NCBI GenBank assembly: GCA_049340005.1
Contig: JBMPIY010000016.1
Length of the DNA stretch: 64,000 nt
Strand: one strand, 5' to 3'
Origin: CAXBDP01 sp963974465
Lineage (GTDB): Bacteria; Bacteroidota; Bacteroidia; Cytophagales; Cyclobacteriaceae
How positions within the stretch are numbered: position 1 is the first letter of the stretch; every line of letters starts with the position of its first letter. Shown here in pieces: positions 54,440 through 63,801 of this stretch. The notes under the pieces are model-generated. The model saw only the letters and a program-made list of their open reading frames with translations. It was not told where the DNA came from and did not search any database. The translations under genes were made by a program, and so were the position numbers.

Positions 54440-55558
54440 GTGTTGAAACTATACTTTATAGCAGGTGAAAAATCAGGTGACTTGCATGCCAGCAATGTAT
54501 TGCAGCAGCTATTTTCACTTGCGTCAAAAGCGGAGATACGAGGTATAGGAGGGGACAAAATGCAAAAGGCCGGTATGGACTTGTTTTTCCATTATCGCCA
54601 TATTGCTTTGATGGGATTTTGGGAAGTTTTTAAAAATCTACGATCTCTCAAGAAAATCATTGCAAATACAAAAAAGGATATATTGGAATTTCGGCCTGAT
54701 GCAATTGTATTAGTCGATTCGGCTGGTTTCAATCTTCGCATGGCTCGCTTTGCAAATGAGCATCAGATTCCTGTTATTTATTATATCTCACCAAAAGTAT
54801 GGGCTTGGAATACAAGCAGAGCTTGGAAGCTGAAAAAGCTGGTTGATAAAATGCTGGTGATTTTTCCTTTCGAAGTTGAGTTTTTTAAAAAATTCGATTG
54901 GCGGGTGGATTATGTTGGAAATCCAAGTCATGAGCAATTGAGTTCTTTAAAGCCTTCCTCAGACTTTCTAACTCGAAATGGCCTGAACGAATTGCCTATT
55001 ATTGCACTTTTACCTGGAAGTCGCTTGCAGGAGGTTAAGAGCTCTTTACATATATTTCAACAGCTCGAAAGCCGATTCCCAAATCATCAGTTTGTAATTG
55101 CTGGTATTTCTGATCATCCCAATGAGCTTTATCCTACTGCTACCTCCCGCCTTCAAATGCTTAAGGATCAAACCTATGATCTTTTATTAAATGCGGAGGC
55201 TGCTGTAGTTGTTTCTGGAACAGCATCATTAGAAACGGCCATTTTGAATGTGCCGCAAGTTGTAGTATATCGGACAAGCCCAATTTCTTATTTTATAGGA
55301 AAAAGACTTATAAAAATCCCTTATATTTCATTAGTGAATTTGCTGCTTGGAAAAGAATTAGTAAAGGAATTAATTCAAGATGAATTCAATGTGGAAATGC
55401 TGACAAAGCAATTATCATTAATCATTGAAGGGGGAGAAAGGCGGGAGGATATATTGCTTGGCTACCAAAGCATTAATTCACAATTGGGCACAAAAAAAGC
55501 TTCACTGAATACAGCAAAGCTTATTTTTGATTATGTAAATGAAACTAAGCAGCTTTAA
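54440..55558 (+). CDS. lpxB: Lipid-A-disaccharide synthase
   Basis: LpxB joins UDP-2,3-diacylglucosamine and lipid X to form the lipid A disaccharide at the inner membrane. The 372-residue protein has the N-terminal FIAGEKSGDLHASNVLQQL, GIGGDKMQKAGMDLF, YYISPKVWAWNTSR, LLPGSRLQEV and SGTASLETAIL. It starts with GTG at 54440 (TTG at 54443 possible). Its 3' end overlaps the convergent clpX 3' end by 14 nt. It holds two GCGGGAGG octamers. Confidence 0.95.
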   Translation: MLKLYFIAGEKSGDLHASNVLQQLFSLASKAEIRGIGGDKMQKAGMDLFFHYRHIALMGFWEVFKNLRSLKKIIANTKKDILEFRPDAIVLVDSAGFNLRMARFANEHQIPVIYYISPKVWAWNTSRAWKLKKLVDKMLVIFPFEVEFFKKFDWRVDYVGNPSHEQLSSLKPSSDFLTRNGLNELPIIALLPGSRLQEVKSSLHIFQQLESRFPNHQFVIAGISDHPNELYPTATSRLQMLKDQTYDLLLNAEAAVVVSGTASLETAILNVPQVVVYRTSPISYFIGKRLIKIPYISLVNLLLGKELVKELIQDEFNVEMLTKQLSLIIEGGERREDILLGYQSINSQLGTKKASLNTAKLIFDYVNETKQL

Positions 55559-56771
55559 GCTTGCTGAATTTAGATTTCTCGATCTTTTCTTGAGCATATT
55601 CTCTGCTCACCATAAAATCCTCTGGATCTTCCGCACTTGGTAGCTCAAACATTGCATCTGTGATAATTGCTTCGCAAATACCTCTTAAGCCCCTTGCTCC
55701 CAATTTAAACTCAATTGCTTTTTCAACAATATAATCTAAAGCATCGTCTTCGAACTGGATTTTAATTCCTTCCATTTCAAATAACTTCTGGTATTGTTTT
55801 ACCAAAGCATTTTTAGGCTCTGTAAGGATATTACGAAGAATGGTAGCATCCAAGGGATTAAGGAAAGTCAATACTGGAACGCGACCTACTAGTTCAGGAA
55901 TAAGTCCAAAGTTCTTCAAGTCAGATGCTGTGATGTATTGCAATAAATTTTCATCATTGCCGGCAAACTCATCTCTATTTTTAGCTGAGAAGCCAAGAGG
56001 CTGTGTATTGAGTCGCTTAGCAATATTTCTATTGATGCCATCAAAAGCACCACCACAAATAAAGAGAATGTTCTCTGTATTTACGGCAATCATTTTTTGA
56101 TCAGGATGCTTACGTCCCCCTTGTGGCGGTACGTTCACAACTGTTCCTTCCAATAGCTTCAATAGAGCTTGCTGAACTCCTTCGCCACTCACATCTCTAG
56201 TGATGCTTGGGTTATCAGATTTTCTAGCAATCTTATCTATCTCATCAATATACACGATACCACGCTCTGCAGCTTCTACATCATAATTTGCTGATTGTAG
56301 TAGACGAGTCAAAATGCTTTCTACATCTTCACCAACATATCCAGCTTCTGTAAGAACAGTTGCATCTGCAATACAAAATGGCACCTGAAGTATTTTGGCC
56401 AAAGTTCTAGCCAGATAGGTTTTTCCGGTTCCTGTTTCACCCACCATAATAATGTTCGACTTTTCAATCGTTACATCATCTTCTACTTTGGTTTGAGTCA
56501 ATCGCTTGTAGTGATTATAAACCGCTACTGAAATTACCTTTTTTGCTTCATCCTGACCAACTACAAATAGGTCAAGGTACTTTTTCATGTCTATAGGTTT
56601 CACCAAATTAAATCGCGGAGCGGAAAACTTTTGCTTAGTCTTCAATTCTTCCGCTAATATTTGGTTTGCCTGTGTAATGCACTTATCACAAATGTGAGCA
56701 TGTATACCTGAAATCATCAGGTCTACATCTTTTTTGTGCCTTCCACAAAACGAACAAGTTACTTGTGCCAT
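55545..56771 (-). CDS. clpX: ATP-dependent Clp protease ATP-binding subunit
   Basis: ClpX unfolds substrates and feeds them into ClpP. The 408-residue protein has the N-terminal zinc finger (CSFCGRHK...HICDKC), Walker A MVGETGTGKTYLART (near 115), Walker B IVYIDEIDKIA (near 178), the pore-loop region and the C-terminal small domain with LGARGLRGICEAI. It follows clpP by 14 nt. Its stop region overlaps lpxB on the other strand. Confidence 0.97.
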   Translation of the reverse strand: MAQVTCSFCGRHKKDVDLMISGIHAHICDKCITQANQILAEELKTKQKFSAPRFNLVKPIDMKKYLDLFVVGQDEAKKVISVAVYNHYKRLTQTKVEDDVTIEKSNIIMVGETGTGKTYLARTLAKILQVPFCIADATVLTEAGYVGEDVESILTRLLQSANYDVEAAERGIVYIDEIDKIARKSDNPSITRDVSGEGVQQALLKLLEGTVVNVPPQGGRKHPDQKMIAVNTENILFICGGAFDGINRNIAKRLNTQPLGFSAKNRDEFAGNDENLLQYITASDLKNFGLIPELVGRVPVLTFLNPLDATILRNILTEPKNALVKQYQKLFEMEGIKIQFEDDALDYIVEKAIEFKLGARGLRGICEAIITDAMFELPSAEDPEDFMVSREYAQEKIEKSKFSKLKAA

Positions 56772-56785
56772 GTTTATTGGGTTAA

Positions 56786-57457
56786 TTAACCTTTTTTCTT
56801 TTCTAGGACTTCATCAATTAGTCCGTATTCTTTAGCTTCTGCAGCTCTCATCCAATAGTCTCTATCCGAATCCTTTTCAATCTTGTCATAAGATTGACCG
56901 GAATGCTTGGATAAAATTTCATATAGATCTTTCTTAACCTCTAGAGTTTGCCTTAAAGCGATTTCCATATCTGAAGCTTGACCTTGCATGCCACTCATTG
57001 GTTGGTGAATCATAATACGTGCATGAGGTAGAGATGATCTCTTTTTAGGAGCACCACCCGCAAGTAATACAGCTCCCATAGATGCAGCTAAGCCTGTGCA
57101 AATAGTTGCAACATCTGGAGTTACATATTGCATAGTATCATAGATACCTAGACCTGCATATACTGAACCTCCCGGACTGTTAATATACAACAAAATATCC
57201 TTCTTAGGATCAGTTGATTCCAAGAATAACAATTGAGCTGTGATAATATTGGCAATATTGTCATCTACTTGCATTCCAAGAAAAATGATTCTATCCATTA
57301 TCAAGCGAGAAAAGACATCAATTTCTCTAAAATTCGTAGGTCTTTCCTCAATAACCGCCCTTGTCATATTCTCAATCCTTGTAGCAAAGCCATCTATTTG
57401 ACTGCCACTTATACCCATACTTATGGCATATTTTCGAAATTCCTCTTTGTGATTCAT
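56786..57457 (-). CDS. clpP: ATP-dependent Clp protease proteolytic subunit
   Basis: ClpP forms the serine-protease barrel used by ClpX. From the ATG at 57457 the protein has 223 residues. Motifs: LLYINSPGGSVYAGL, the catalytic serine in GLAASMGAVLL, the catalytic histidine in RIMIHQPMSG, and aspartate in the DRDYWM segment. An upstream ATG at 57508 would add 17 hydrophobic residues overlapping the upstream terminator hairpin and is unlikely. It lies between tig and clpX, the common tig-clpP-clpX order. Confidence 0.95.
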   Translation of the reverse strand: MNHKEEFRKYAISMGISGSQIDGFATRIENMTRAVIEERPTNFREIDVFSRLIMDRIIFLGMQVDDNIANIITAQLLFLESTDPKKDILLYINSPGGSVYAGLGIYDTMQYVTPDVATICTGLAASMGAVLLAGGAPKKRSSLPHARIMIHQPMSGMQGQASDMEIALRQTLEVKKDLYEILSKHSGQSYDKIEKDSDRDYWMRAAEAKEYGLIDEVLEKKKG

Positions 57458-57494
57458 AAAATTTTTTAGTCGAAGTATGCAAAAATAAAAAAAA

Positions 57495-57519
57495 AGCCCT
57501 TTTAGCAAAGGACTTTTTT
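57495..57519 (-). terminator. Hairpin between tig and clpP
   Basis: AGTCCTTT and AAAGGGCT (minus strand) form an 8-bp stem with one mismatch and a run of nine T. It may partly end the tig message and give clpP its own expression level. Confidence 0.65.
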
Positions 57520-57539
57520 AAACATTTCATGGGTTACTT

Positions 57540-58859
57540 TTAGTTCGAAACTTTCGTCCTAAATTCTTCCCAACCAATTTTTTTATTTTTAATAGTGATT
57601 TTCTCTTTGATTACATCCATGGTTCTGTCGAAGCTAATTCTTTCTACCATGTTCATGTAATTCTTTCCGTCCTCACCTTTAAGATAATTGTCTGCCCATT
57701 GCCTCATGTTGGCGTCCATTTCCTCACTTTGCGGCATGTTGCCGAACTGAGCTCTTAACAAATCCATAGTCTGGCTGATTACATCTTCATGTTCAACCTT
57801 TATTTCATTATCCTTCTGGATTTTATTTAAGATTAACTCCCAACGGATTCCTTGCTCGTGGTTAGGATACTCTTTTTCAATCTGCTCAGAAGTAGCTTTT
57901 TCATTCCTCAATGTAAGCCACTTTTTCAAGAAGGTGTTTGGTAGCTCAAATTTTACATCAGAAACAAATTTGTCTCTTATCTGTCTAGTCAAATAGCCAT
58001 CGATTTCTTGCTGATAGTTTTTAGCCATTATAGCTTTCACTTCAGCAACAAACTCTTCTTCATTGCTAGCCTTTCCAGCACCAATGATTTTATCAATAAA
58101 TTCTTGGTCAATTTCGGCCGGCTTTACAGACGTGATGCTTTTGATTTCAGCTTCTACTGATTCTGGTAAGTCTGAACCTTTTTCTAAGCCTAACCATTCA
58201 ATTGCATCTTCCTTCTTCATCCATTTTACTGGCTCAATCTGGATTTTCTCTCCTTCTTTTTTGCCAGCAATAGCTTCTCTACCAGCTTTTTTGAGATCAG
58301 TAACGATAATAGTCTTAGCATTTTCTGCATCCTCTTCACCAGCTAGTTCTACTGCAACAGTAGCTTCATCAGTCACAGATTCTAAAGTTTCAGCTGTACC
58401 ATAGTCTCTTTTTAGATTTTCTATGGTTTGATCCAATTCCTTTTGATCAACTTCGATTTCGTAGCTTTCAACAACCACATTCTTATCCAATGGCACTTCA
58501 AACTCTTCAGCCATACCTATCTCGTAGGAAAAAGTGAAGTCGCTTGGATTGTCCCAATCAGCTTCATCTTGGTCTTCATACGCTGGAATAGGCTCACCTA
58601 AGATTGGTAAGTTTTCATCCTTTATGTAGTCTTGGAGTTTATGAGATAGTAAATGATTGATTTCTTCTACTAGTAAAGATTTGCCATACATCTTCTTGAT
58701 GAAGCCTGTAGGAACTTTTCCAGGCCTAAAGCCCTTGATCTGAGCCTTTTTACCGTATTCCTTAATTTTTCCTTCCCATTTGGATTGATAATCCTCTGGT
58801 TTTAATGTAATTTTAATAACGGCTTCTGTAGAGTCCCTTTTGTTTAATGTTATTTCCAA
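57540..58859 (-). CDS. tig: Trigger factor
   Basis: Trigger factor is the ribosome-bound chaperone that first meets nascent chains. The 439-residue protein has the ribosome-binding signature KGFRPGKVPTGFIKK near residue 43, a degenerate FKBP-like domain (about 150-250), and a long helical C-terminal domain. The FKBP region is poorly conserved, as in other Bacteroidota. It stands first in tig-clpP-clpX. Confidence 0.92.
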   Translation of the reverse strand: MEITLNKRDSTEAVIKITLKPEDYQSKWEGKIKEYGKKAQIKGFRPGKVPTGFIKKMYGKSLLVEEINHLLSHKLQDYIKDENLPILGEPIPAYEDQDEADWDNPSDFTFSYEIGMAEEFEVPLDKNVVVESYEIEVDQKELDQTIENLKRDYGTAETLESVTDEATVAVELAGEEDAENAKTIIVTDLKKAGREAIAGKKEGEKIQIEPVKWMKKEDAIEWLGLEKGSDLPESVEAEIKSITSVKPAEIDQEFIDKIIGAGKASNEEEFVAEVKAIMAKNYQQEIDGYLTRQIRDKFVSDVKFELPNTFLKKWLTLRNEKATSEQIEKEYPNHEQGIRWELILNKIQKDNEIKVEHEDVISQTMDLLRAQFGNMPQSEEMDANMRQWADNYLKGEDGKNYMNMVERISFDRTMDVIKEKITIKNKKIGWEEFRTKVSN

Positions 58860-58891
58860 AGCTGAAAATTTTTGTGGTGACCTATAAATTT

Positions 58892-58934
58892 AAAAAACCC
58901 TCAAACCGATATTTACCGGATTCGAGGGCTTTTA
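58892..58934 (-). terminator. Terminator after tRNA-Leu
   Basis: On the minus strand CCCTCgAAtCCG / CGGtTTgAGGG folds back on itself and is followed by six T, directly downstream of the tRNA. Confidence 0.8.
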
Positions 58935-58935
58935 G

Positions 58936-59017
58936 TGCGGATGGAGGGACTCGAACCCCCATGCCTCGCGGCGCTAGATCCTAAGTCTAGTGCGTCTACC
59001 AATTTCGCCACATCCGC
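58936..59017 (-). tRNA. tRNA-Leu(UAG)
   Basis: The minus strand folds as a class II tRNA. The acceptor stem is GCGGATG/CATCCGC, and the anticodon arm CTAGA-CTTAGGA-TCTAG carries UAG at positions 34-36. A long variable arm and a T-arm GGGGG-TTCGAGT-CCCTC follow. The discriminator is A and no CCA is encoded. Total 82 nt. It reads CUA and probably other CUN leucine codons. Confidence 0.96.
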
Positions 59018-59036
59018 GGCTTTCTAAATGAGTGTG

Positions 59037-59067
59037 CAAATGTAGTATATATTTTTTATTTGTCTAA
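59037..59067 (-). promoter_or_regulatory. Promoter of tRNA-Leu
   Basis: On the minus strand TTAG (59064-59067), 19 nt and TACATTTG (59037-59044) precede the tRNA by about 20 nt. The -7 element fits TAnnTTTG fully; the -33 element has one mismatch. Confidence 0.6.
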
Positions 59068-59119
59068 TATTTTCTCAAAAAAAATTGTTTAATCTTACAT
59101 CAAATTGATAGGGTATAAA

Positions 59120-61344
59120 ATGGTGAATATAGATCCAGAAGTAGAGAAGAAAGAAATTATAAGTGCCTACAGGAAATTGTTAAGGCATGCAAAACCATTT
59201 TTGAAAGAAGGTGATGCCAAGTTGATAAAAAAGGCCTTTAATTATTCATTGGAGGCACATAGAGGAATGAGGAGGAAATCGGGTGAGCCTTATATTTTCC
59301 ACCCCATTTCAGTTGCCCTTATAGCTATTGATGAAATAGGTCTCGGTACTACTGCCATCATTTCTGCGCTTATGCACGATGTGGTGGAAGATACAGATAT
59401 AGAGATTGAAGATATCAAAAGAGAGTTTGGGCCAAAAGTCGCCCGCATTATTGATGGCCTTACCAAGATATCAGGTGTTTTCGAATATGGTACGAGTGCC
59501 CAAGCAGAGAATTTTAGAAAAATGCTTCTTACCCTTTCTGAGGATGTAAGAGTTATTTTGATAAAACTTGCCGACCGCCTGCATAATATGCGGACTTTGG
59601 ATAGCATGCCTCAGAATAAGCAATTGAAGATTGCATCAGAGACCATCTATCTATATGCTCCATTAGCACATCGACTAGGTCTCTATTCCATGAAAACGGA
59701 GCTTGAGGATCTTTATCTCAAGTTTACCGATCCTGAAAAGTATAGAGAAATCACTGAAGCGATAAATGAAACCAAAGCGGCTCGGGATAGATTTATTCGT
59801 TCGTTTATTTCGCCAATTCAAGGTGAACTGAATAAAATGAATTTGGAATTCATCATTAAAGGAAGACCAAAGTCTATCTTCTCCATTTGGAATAAAATGA
59901 AGAAGCAGAAAATTCCATTTGAAGAAGTTTACGACCTATTCGCAATACGTATTATAATAGAGACTCCACCTGACAATGAGAAGGCAGCCTGCTGGCAAGT
60001 GTATTCCATAGTCACCGATTATTACAAGCCTAATCCCGACCGACTTCGAGATTGGATTTCCACTCCCAAAAGTAATGGCTATGAATCGCTGCATACAACG
60101 GTGATGAGTAAAACCGGCCAATGGGTTGAAGTGCAAATCCGAACCTCCCGCATGGACGATATTGCTGAAAAGGGCTATGCAGCTCATTGGAAATATAAAG
60201 CTTCCGGACAGGAACAAGGCTCTGGTTTGGATAAGTGGATTACAAAAGTGAGAGAACTTTTAGAAACTAATGACACTAATGCAATTGAATTTGTCGATGA
60301 TTTCAAATCGAATCTTTTCCACGACGAAGTTTTCGTTTTTACACCCAAAGGTGAATTGAAAGTTTTGCCTAATGGAGCCACTGCTTTAGATTTTGCCTTC
60401 GAAATACATTCGGAAGTTGGCGCCAAGTGTTTAGGTGCAAAAGTGAATCAGAAATTGGTCCTATTAATTATGTGCTGAATAATGGTGATCAAATAGAAAT
60501 TCTGACCTCTACAAAGCAAAAACCAAGTGAGGATTGGTTGCGATTTGTGGTTACCTCCAAAGCTCGAAGCAAAATCAAAGAAACCTTGAAGGAAGAAAAG
60601 CGGGAGGTTGTAGAAATGGGCAAGGAAATAGTCGAACGCAAACTCAAACATTTGAAGGTGCCTTTTACCCATGAAATCGCCAATCAGCTGAGGGCTTATT
60701 TCGATGCCAAAACTGTGTTTGATTTCTACTACATGGTAGGCAAAGGAAAAATTGATTCGAAGGACGTTAAGAAATTTAAGGAACTCCGTGTCAAAAATCT
60801 TAAATCATCAAAACCGGATATATCTGATGCAAAGTCATTCGAAAGTAATCTTACCGAGCTCACTGGTAAAAAGCGAGATCAATTGCTTATAGGTGAGGAT
60901 CTAGATGTAATTGACTACACATTAGCCAAATGTTGTAATCCAATTCCTGGCGATACTGTATTTGGTTTTGTTACCATCAACGAAGGAATCAAAATACATC
61001 GCACCAATTGTCCGAATTCAGTTGAACTATTATCTAATCATGGCAATAGAGTAGTTAAGGCAAAATGGACGAGTCAACAAGAAATTGCATTTCTAGCTGG
61101 CTTGAGAATTATTGGCACTGATAGAGTCGGTTTGATGAACGATGTCACAAGTATTATATCAAGTGAACTAAAAGTAAATATTCGCTCTATTACTATTGAG
61201 ACAGATCAAGGAATTTTCGAAGGTACTATTATGCTATATGTAAATAATACAGAGCATTTAGATCAATTAATGATGAAACTAAAGAGTGTGCAAGGTGTTA
61301 CAAGAGTCCAACGATTTGACAATTCTCCAGAGATCAATCAATAA
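59120..61344 (+). pseudogene. RelA/SpoT-type (p)ppGpp synthetase/hydrolase, frameshifted
   Basis: Two overlapping frames together make one Rel protein. The first (59120-60478) carries the HD hydrolase (HPISVALIAIDEIGL, MHDVVEDTD, KLADRLHNM), the synthetase (NGYESLHTTVM) and the start of the TGS domain. It ends in LVLLIMC, where the family would read LVPINYVLNNGD. The second frame supplies PINYVLNNGDQIEILTS (from about 60461) and the helical, zinc-finger-like (CCNPIPGD, HRTNCPN) and ACT regions to 61344. One base is missing near 60459-60460. With it restored, the protein would be about 741 residues, a normal length. It could be a sequencing error, a true mutation that leaves a truncated enzyme with both catalytic domains, or rarely a programmed shift. 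Confidence 0.9.
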
Positions 61345-61427
61345 TTTGAAGTCTTTTCTGGCATACAGTTAAGCGTTGCATATAGCTTGTCTGTAATAAA
61401 TTATATATTTGCATTTAAGTTAAACTC

Positions 61428-61901
61428 ATGGCATTAAACGAGACAATATTTTCGGAAGTAAAAAAGATTTTCACTGCTTATCTTGAAAATAAAGCCTTAA
61501 GAAAGACGCCGGAACGGTATGCGATTCTCGAGGAGATTTATTCTAGGTCGGGACATTTCGATGTTGAGTCGCTCTATATAAGTATGAAGAACAAAAATTA
61601 TAGAGTTAGTAGAGCTACTGTCTATAATACTTTGGATTTATTAGTAGAATGTGATTTGGTGAGCAAACATCAGTTTGGCCAAAACTTAGCTCAATACGAA
61701 AAGTCTTATGGTTATAAACAGCACGATCACCTTATATGCACGGATTGTCATCGCGTAGTTGAGTTTTGCGACCCTCGAATTCAAAACATCCAAAATACAG
61801 TCGGTGATTTGTTGAAGTTTAATGTGCTTCATCATTCACTAATTCTGTATGCAGCATGCACCAATTCAGTATGCGAGCATAAGAAAGCTGCAAAGAGTTA
61901 A
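61428..61901 (+). CDS. Fur family transcriptional regulator
   Basis: A 157-residue metal-responsive repressor. The N-terminal winged helix contains RKTPERYAILEEIYSRSGHFDVESLY and the recognition helix VSRATVYNTLDLL. The dimer domain has KQHDHLICTDCHRVVEF, with the HDH metal ligands, a CxxC zinc site and a second CTNSVC. It could respond to iron, zinc or peroxide; the type cannot be fixed by eye. A -7 element TATATTTG (61404-61411) lies 16 nt before the start. Confidence 0.88.
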   Translation: MALNETIFSEVKKIFTAYLENKALRKTPERYAILEEIYSRSGHFDVESLYISMKNKNYRVSRATVYNTLDLLVECDLVSKHQFGQNLAQYEKSYGYKQHDHLICTDCHRVVEFCDPRIQNIQNTVGDLLKFNVLHHSLILYAACTNSVCEHKKAAKS

Positions 61902-61958
61902 TTTATACCCTCTTTGATTAACCAGAAAAAAATTAACAGGATAATCAAAATCAAAATT

Positions 61959-62300
61959 ATGGATTTTACATCGAGCTTAAGCGATAAGGTATTAACTCTA
62001 ACCTTGGATGGCGATTTAATAGGAGAAGAAATTGGTCAATCCTTGATGTCCGAAATCAACGATCACATTCATAAAGGAATTAGGCATTGCATTATCGATA
62101 TTTCAAAAGTACGCTATGTCAATAGTAGTGGAATTGGCTTATTGATTACCGTCCTTACAAAGTTTCGCAATAAGGGTGGCGATTTGATTTTAATTCAGCC
62201 ATCTTCGCACGTTCAAAAGTTATTAATCATCACAAAACTTAATGCTATTTTCACAATATGTGACACGATGGATGAGGCATTAAATAAATTAAAAGGCTAA
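61959..62300 (+). CDS. STAS domain protein (anti-sigma factor antagonist type)
   Basis: A 113-residue protein made of a single STAS domain: VLTLTLDGDLIGEE, HCIIDISKVRYVNSSGIGLL with the serine pair that is phosphorylated in SpoIIAA-type proteins, and KLLIITKLNAIFTICDTMDEA. No anti-sigma kinase gene is adjacent. ATG at 61959 was chosen; a TTG at 61914 would add 15 lysine-rich residues outside the domain. It lies between the Fur-family gene and purA (7 nt before purA). Confidence 0.85.
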   Translation: MDFTSSLSDKVLTLTLDGDLIGEEIGQSLMSEINDHIHKGIRHCIIDISKVRYVNSSGIGLLITVLTKFRNKGGDLILIQPSSHVQKLLIITKLNAIFTICDTMDEALNKLKG

Positions 62301-62307
62301 GAGTAAA

Positions 62308-63576
62308 ATGAAAATAAATGTCTTGCTTGGATTGCAATACGGAGACGAAGGAAAAGGTAAAATTGTTGATTTCCTTGCTCCTAAATTTAATATGGTTGCC
62401 AGGTTCCAAGGCGGCCCAAATGCTGGTCATACATTAGAGTTCGATGGCAAAAAGCATGTCTTGCATCAAATCCCATCTGGTATATTCAGATCTGATATCC
62501 AAAATTTAGTGGGTAATGGTGTGGTATTGGATCCGGTAATATTAAAAAGAGAAATCGTGGCCTTAGAAAATATGGGGCTCGATCTCACCAAAAACCTTTT
62601 CCTTTCCAAAAAGGCGCAAATTATCCTTCCTACGCATAGGCTTCTTGATGCTGCCTATGAAAAAGCAAAAGGGGATAAGAAAATTGGTTCTACTTTAAAA
62701 GGTATTGGTCCGGCTTATCAAGATAAAATTGGCAGACATGGATTGAGATTAGGTGATATGCAATTACCAAATTTCAAAAGCCTGTATCAAGAGCAAGTTC
62801 AAAGACATTTATCTGTTCTTAAGTTTTACAATCATGAATTCAATTTAGAAGAATTGGAACAAGAATTCTTCTCAGCTATCGAGTACATTTCTAAGTATCC
62901 TATAGTGGACAGCGAATACATGGTAAATAATGCGCTGAAAAATGGTGAAGCTATTTTAGCAGAAGGTGCTCAGGGTTCACTTTTAGATATTGATTTCGGT
63001 AGCTATCCATTTGTGACCTCCTCTTCTACTATGACTGCTGGCGCTTGTGTAGGACTTGGAGCATCTCCTCATTCTATTGGCGAAGTATATGGTATTGTAA
63101 AGGCCTACACCACTAGAGTAGGTAGTGGGCCATTCCCTACCGAGCTTCATGATGAGGTAGGTGATAAGCTGAGGAAGGAGGGAAATGAATTTGGCTCTAC
63201 AACTGGCCGCCCTCGTAGATGCGGTTGGTTAGATCTTCCAGCACTGAAGTATGCTATTATGATCAACGGAGTCACACAGCTATTCTTAATGAAGGCGGAT
63301 GTACTGAATAACTTTGAGGAAATAAAAGTATGTACGCACTATAAGCTAGCAGATGGCACATTAACAGACCAATTACCATTTGAAATGGGCAAAGAGCCAT
63401 TAGAGCCTCAATATGTAAGTCTGAAAGGATGGAATCAAGATCTAAGCGATTTCACAACTTTTGATGCGCTTCCTAAGAATCTTAAAGATTACGTAAAGTA
63501 TATAGAGGAAGCTCTTTCTTTACCAATAAACTTGATTTCAATAGGCCCAGATAGGACCCAAACTATTTTGAAATAG
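62308..63576 (+). CDS. purA: Adenylosuccinate synthase
   Basis: PurA forms adenylosuccinate from IMP and aspartate using GTP, the first step from IMP to AMP. The 422-residue protein has the P-loop-like GLQYGDEGKGKIVDFLA, FQGGPNAGHT, GIGPAYQDKIGR, EGAQGSLLDIDFGSYPFVTS and TTGRPRRCGWLD. It is the last gene before the rRNA-type promoters; the inverted repeat at 63600-63666 may act as its terminator. Confidence 0.97.
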   Translation: MKINVLLGLQYGDEGKGKIVDFLAPKFNMVARFQGGPNAGHTLEFDGKKHVLHQIPSGIFRSDIQNLVGNGVVLDPVILKREIVALENMGLDLTKNLFLSKKAQIILPTHRLLDAAYEKAKGDKKIGSTLKGIGPAYQDKIGRHGLRLGDMQLPNFKSLYQEQVQRHLSVLKFYNHEFNLEELEQEFFSAIEYISKYPIVDSEYMVNNALKNGEAILAEGAQGSLLDIDFGSYPFVTSSSTMTAGACVGLGASPHSIGEVYGIVKAYTTRVGSGPFPTELHDEVGDKLRKEGNEFGSTTGRPRRCGWLDLPALKYAIMINGVTQLFLMKADVLNNFEEIKVCTHYKLADGTLTDQLPFEMGKEPLEPQYVSLKGWNQDLSDFTTFDALPKNLKDYVKYIEEALSLPINLISIGPDRTQTILK

Positions 63577-63599
63577 GTATTGAAAATCTTTTTCACTCT

Positions 63600-63666
63600 A
63601 CATCAGCTCTCTACAGTTTTATTAGAAAATACTTTGGGGAATGTTTGCTAAAACGAGAGCTGATGT
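63600..63666. repeat. 12-bp inverted repeat around the first rRNA-type promoter
   Basis: ACATCAGCTCTC (63600-63611) and GAGAGCTGATGT (63655-63666) are exact complements 43 nt apart. The right arm ends 2 nt before the -7 element of P1, and the -33 element lies inside the loop. It may be an operator or the end of the purA message. Confidence 0.8.
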
Positions 63667-63676
63667 ATTACCTTTG
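63644..63676 (+). promoter_or_regulatory. rRNA-type promoter P1
   Basis: TTTG (63644-63647), a 21-nt spacer and TACCTTTG (63669-63676). Identical in both elements and in spacing to P2 downstream. Confidence 0.75.
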
Positions 63677-63768
63677 TCCTCCCATCAGGCGGATGGCAGA
63701 TAGAAAAGAGGAAGATAGCGGAGTTGTTTTTGAGGCGGTAAATTTTTCTTTCTTTTTTTTCGTTTTAA

Positions 63769-63801
63769 TTTGGATTAAGAGAAAGTTTTTTCTTACCTTT
63801 G
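63769..63801 (+). promoter_or_regulatory. rRNA-type promoter P2
   Basis: TTTG (63769-63772), 21 nt and TACCTTTG (63794-63801), preceded by a T-rich tract (63741-63766) that may act as an upstream element. Confidence 0.8.

Noticed and set aside
59105..59119. TTG start for the Rel gene
   Set aside because: An ATG five codons downstream (59120) directly precedes the expected N-terminus.
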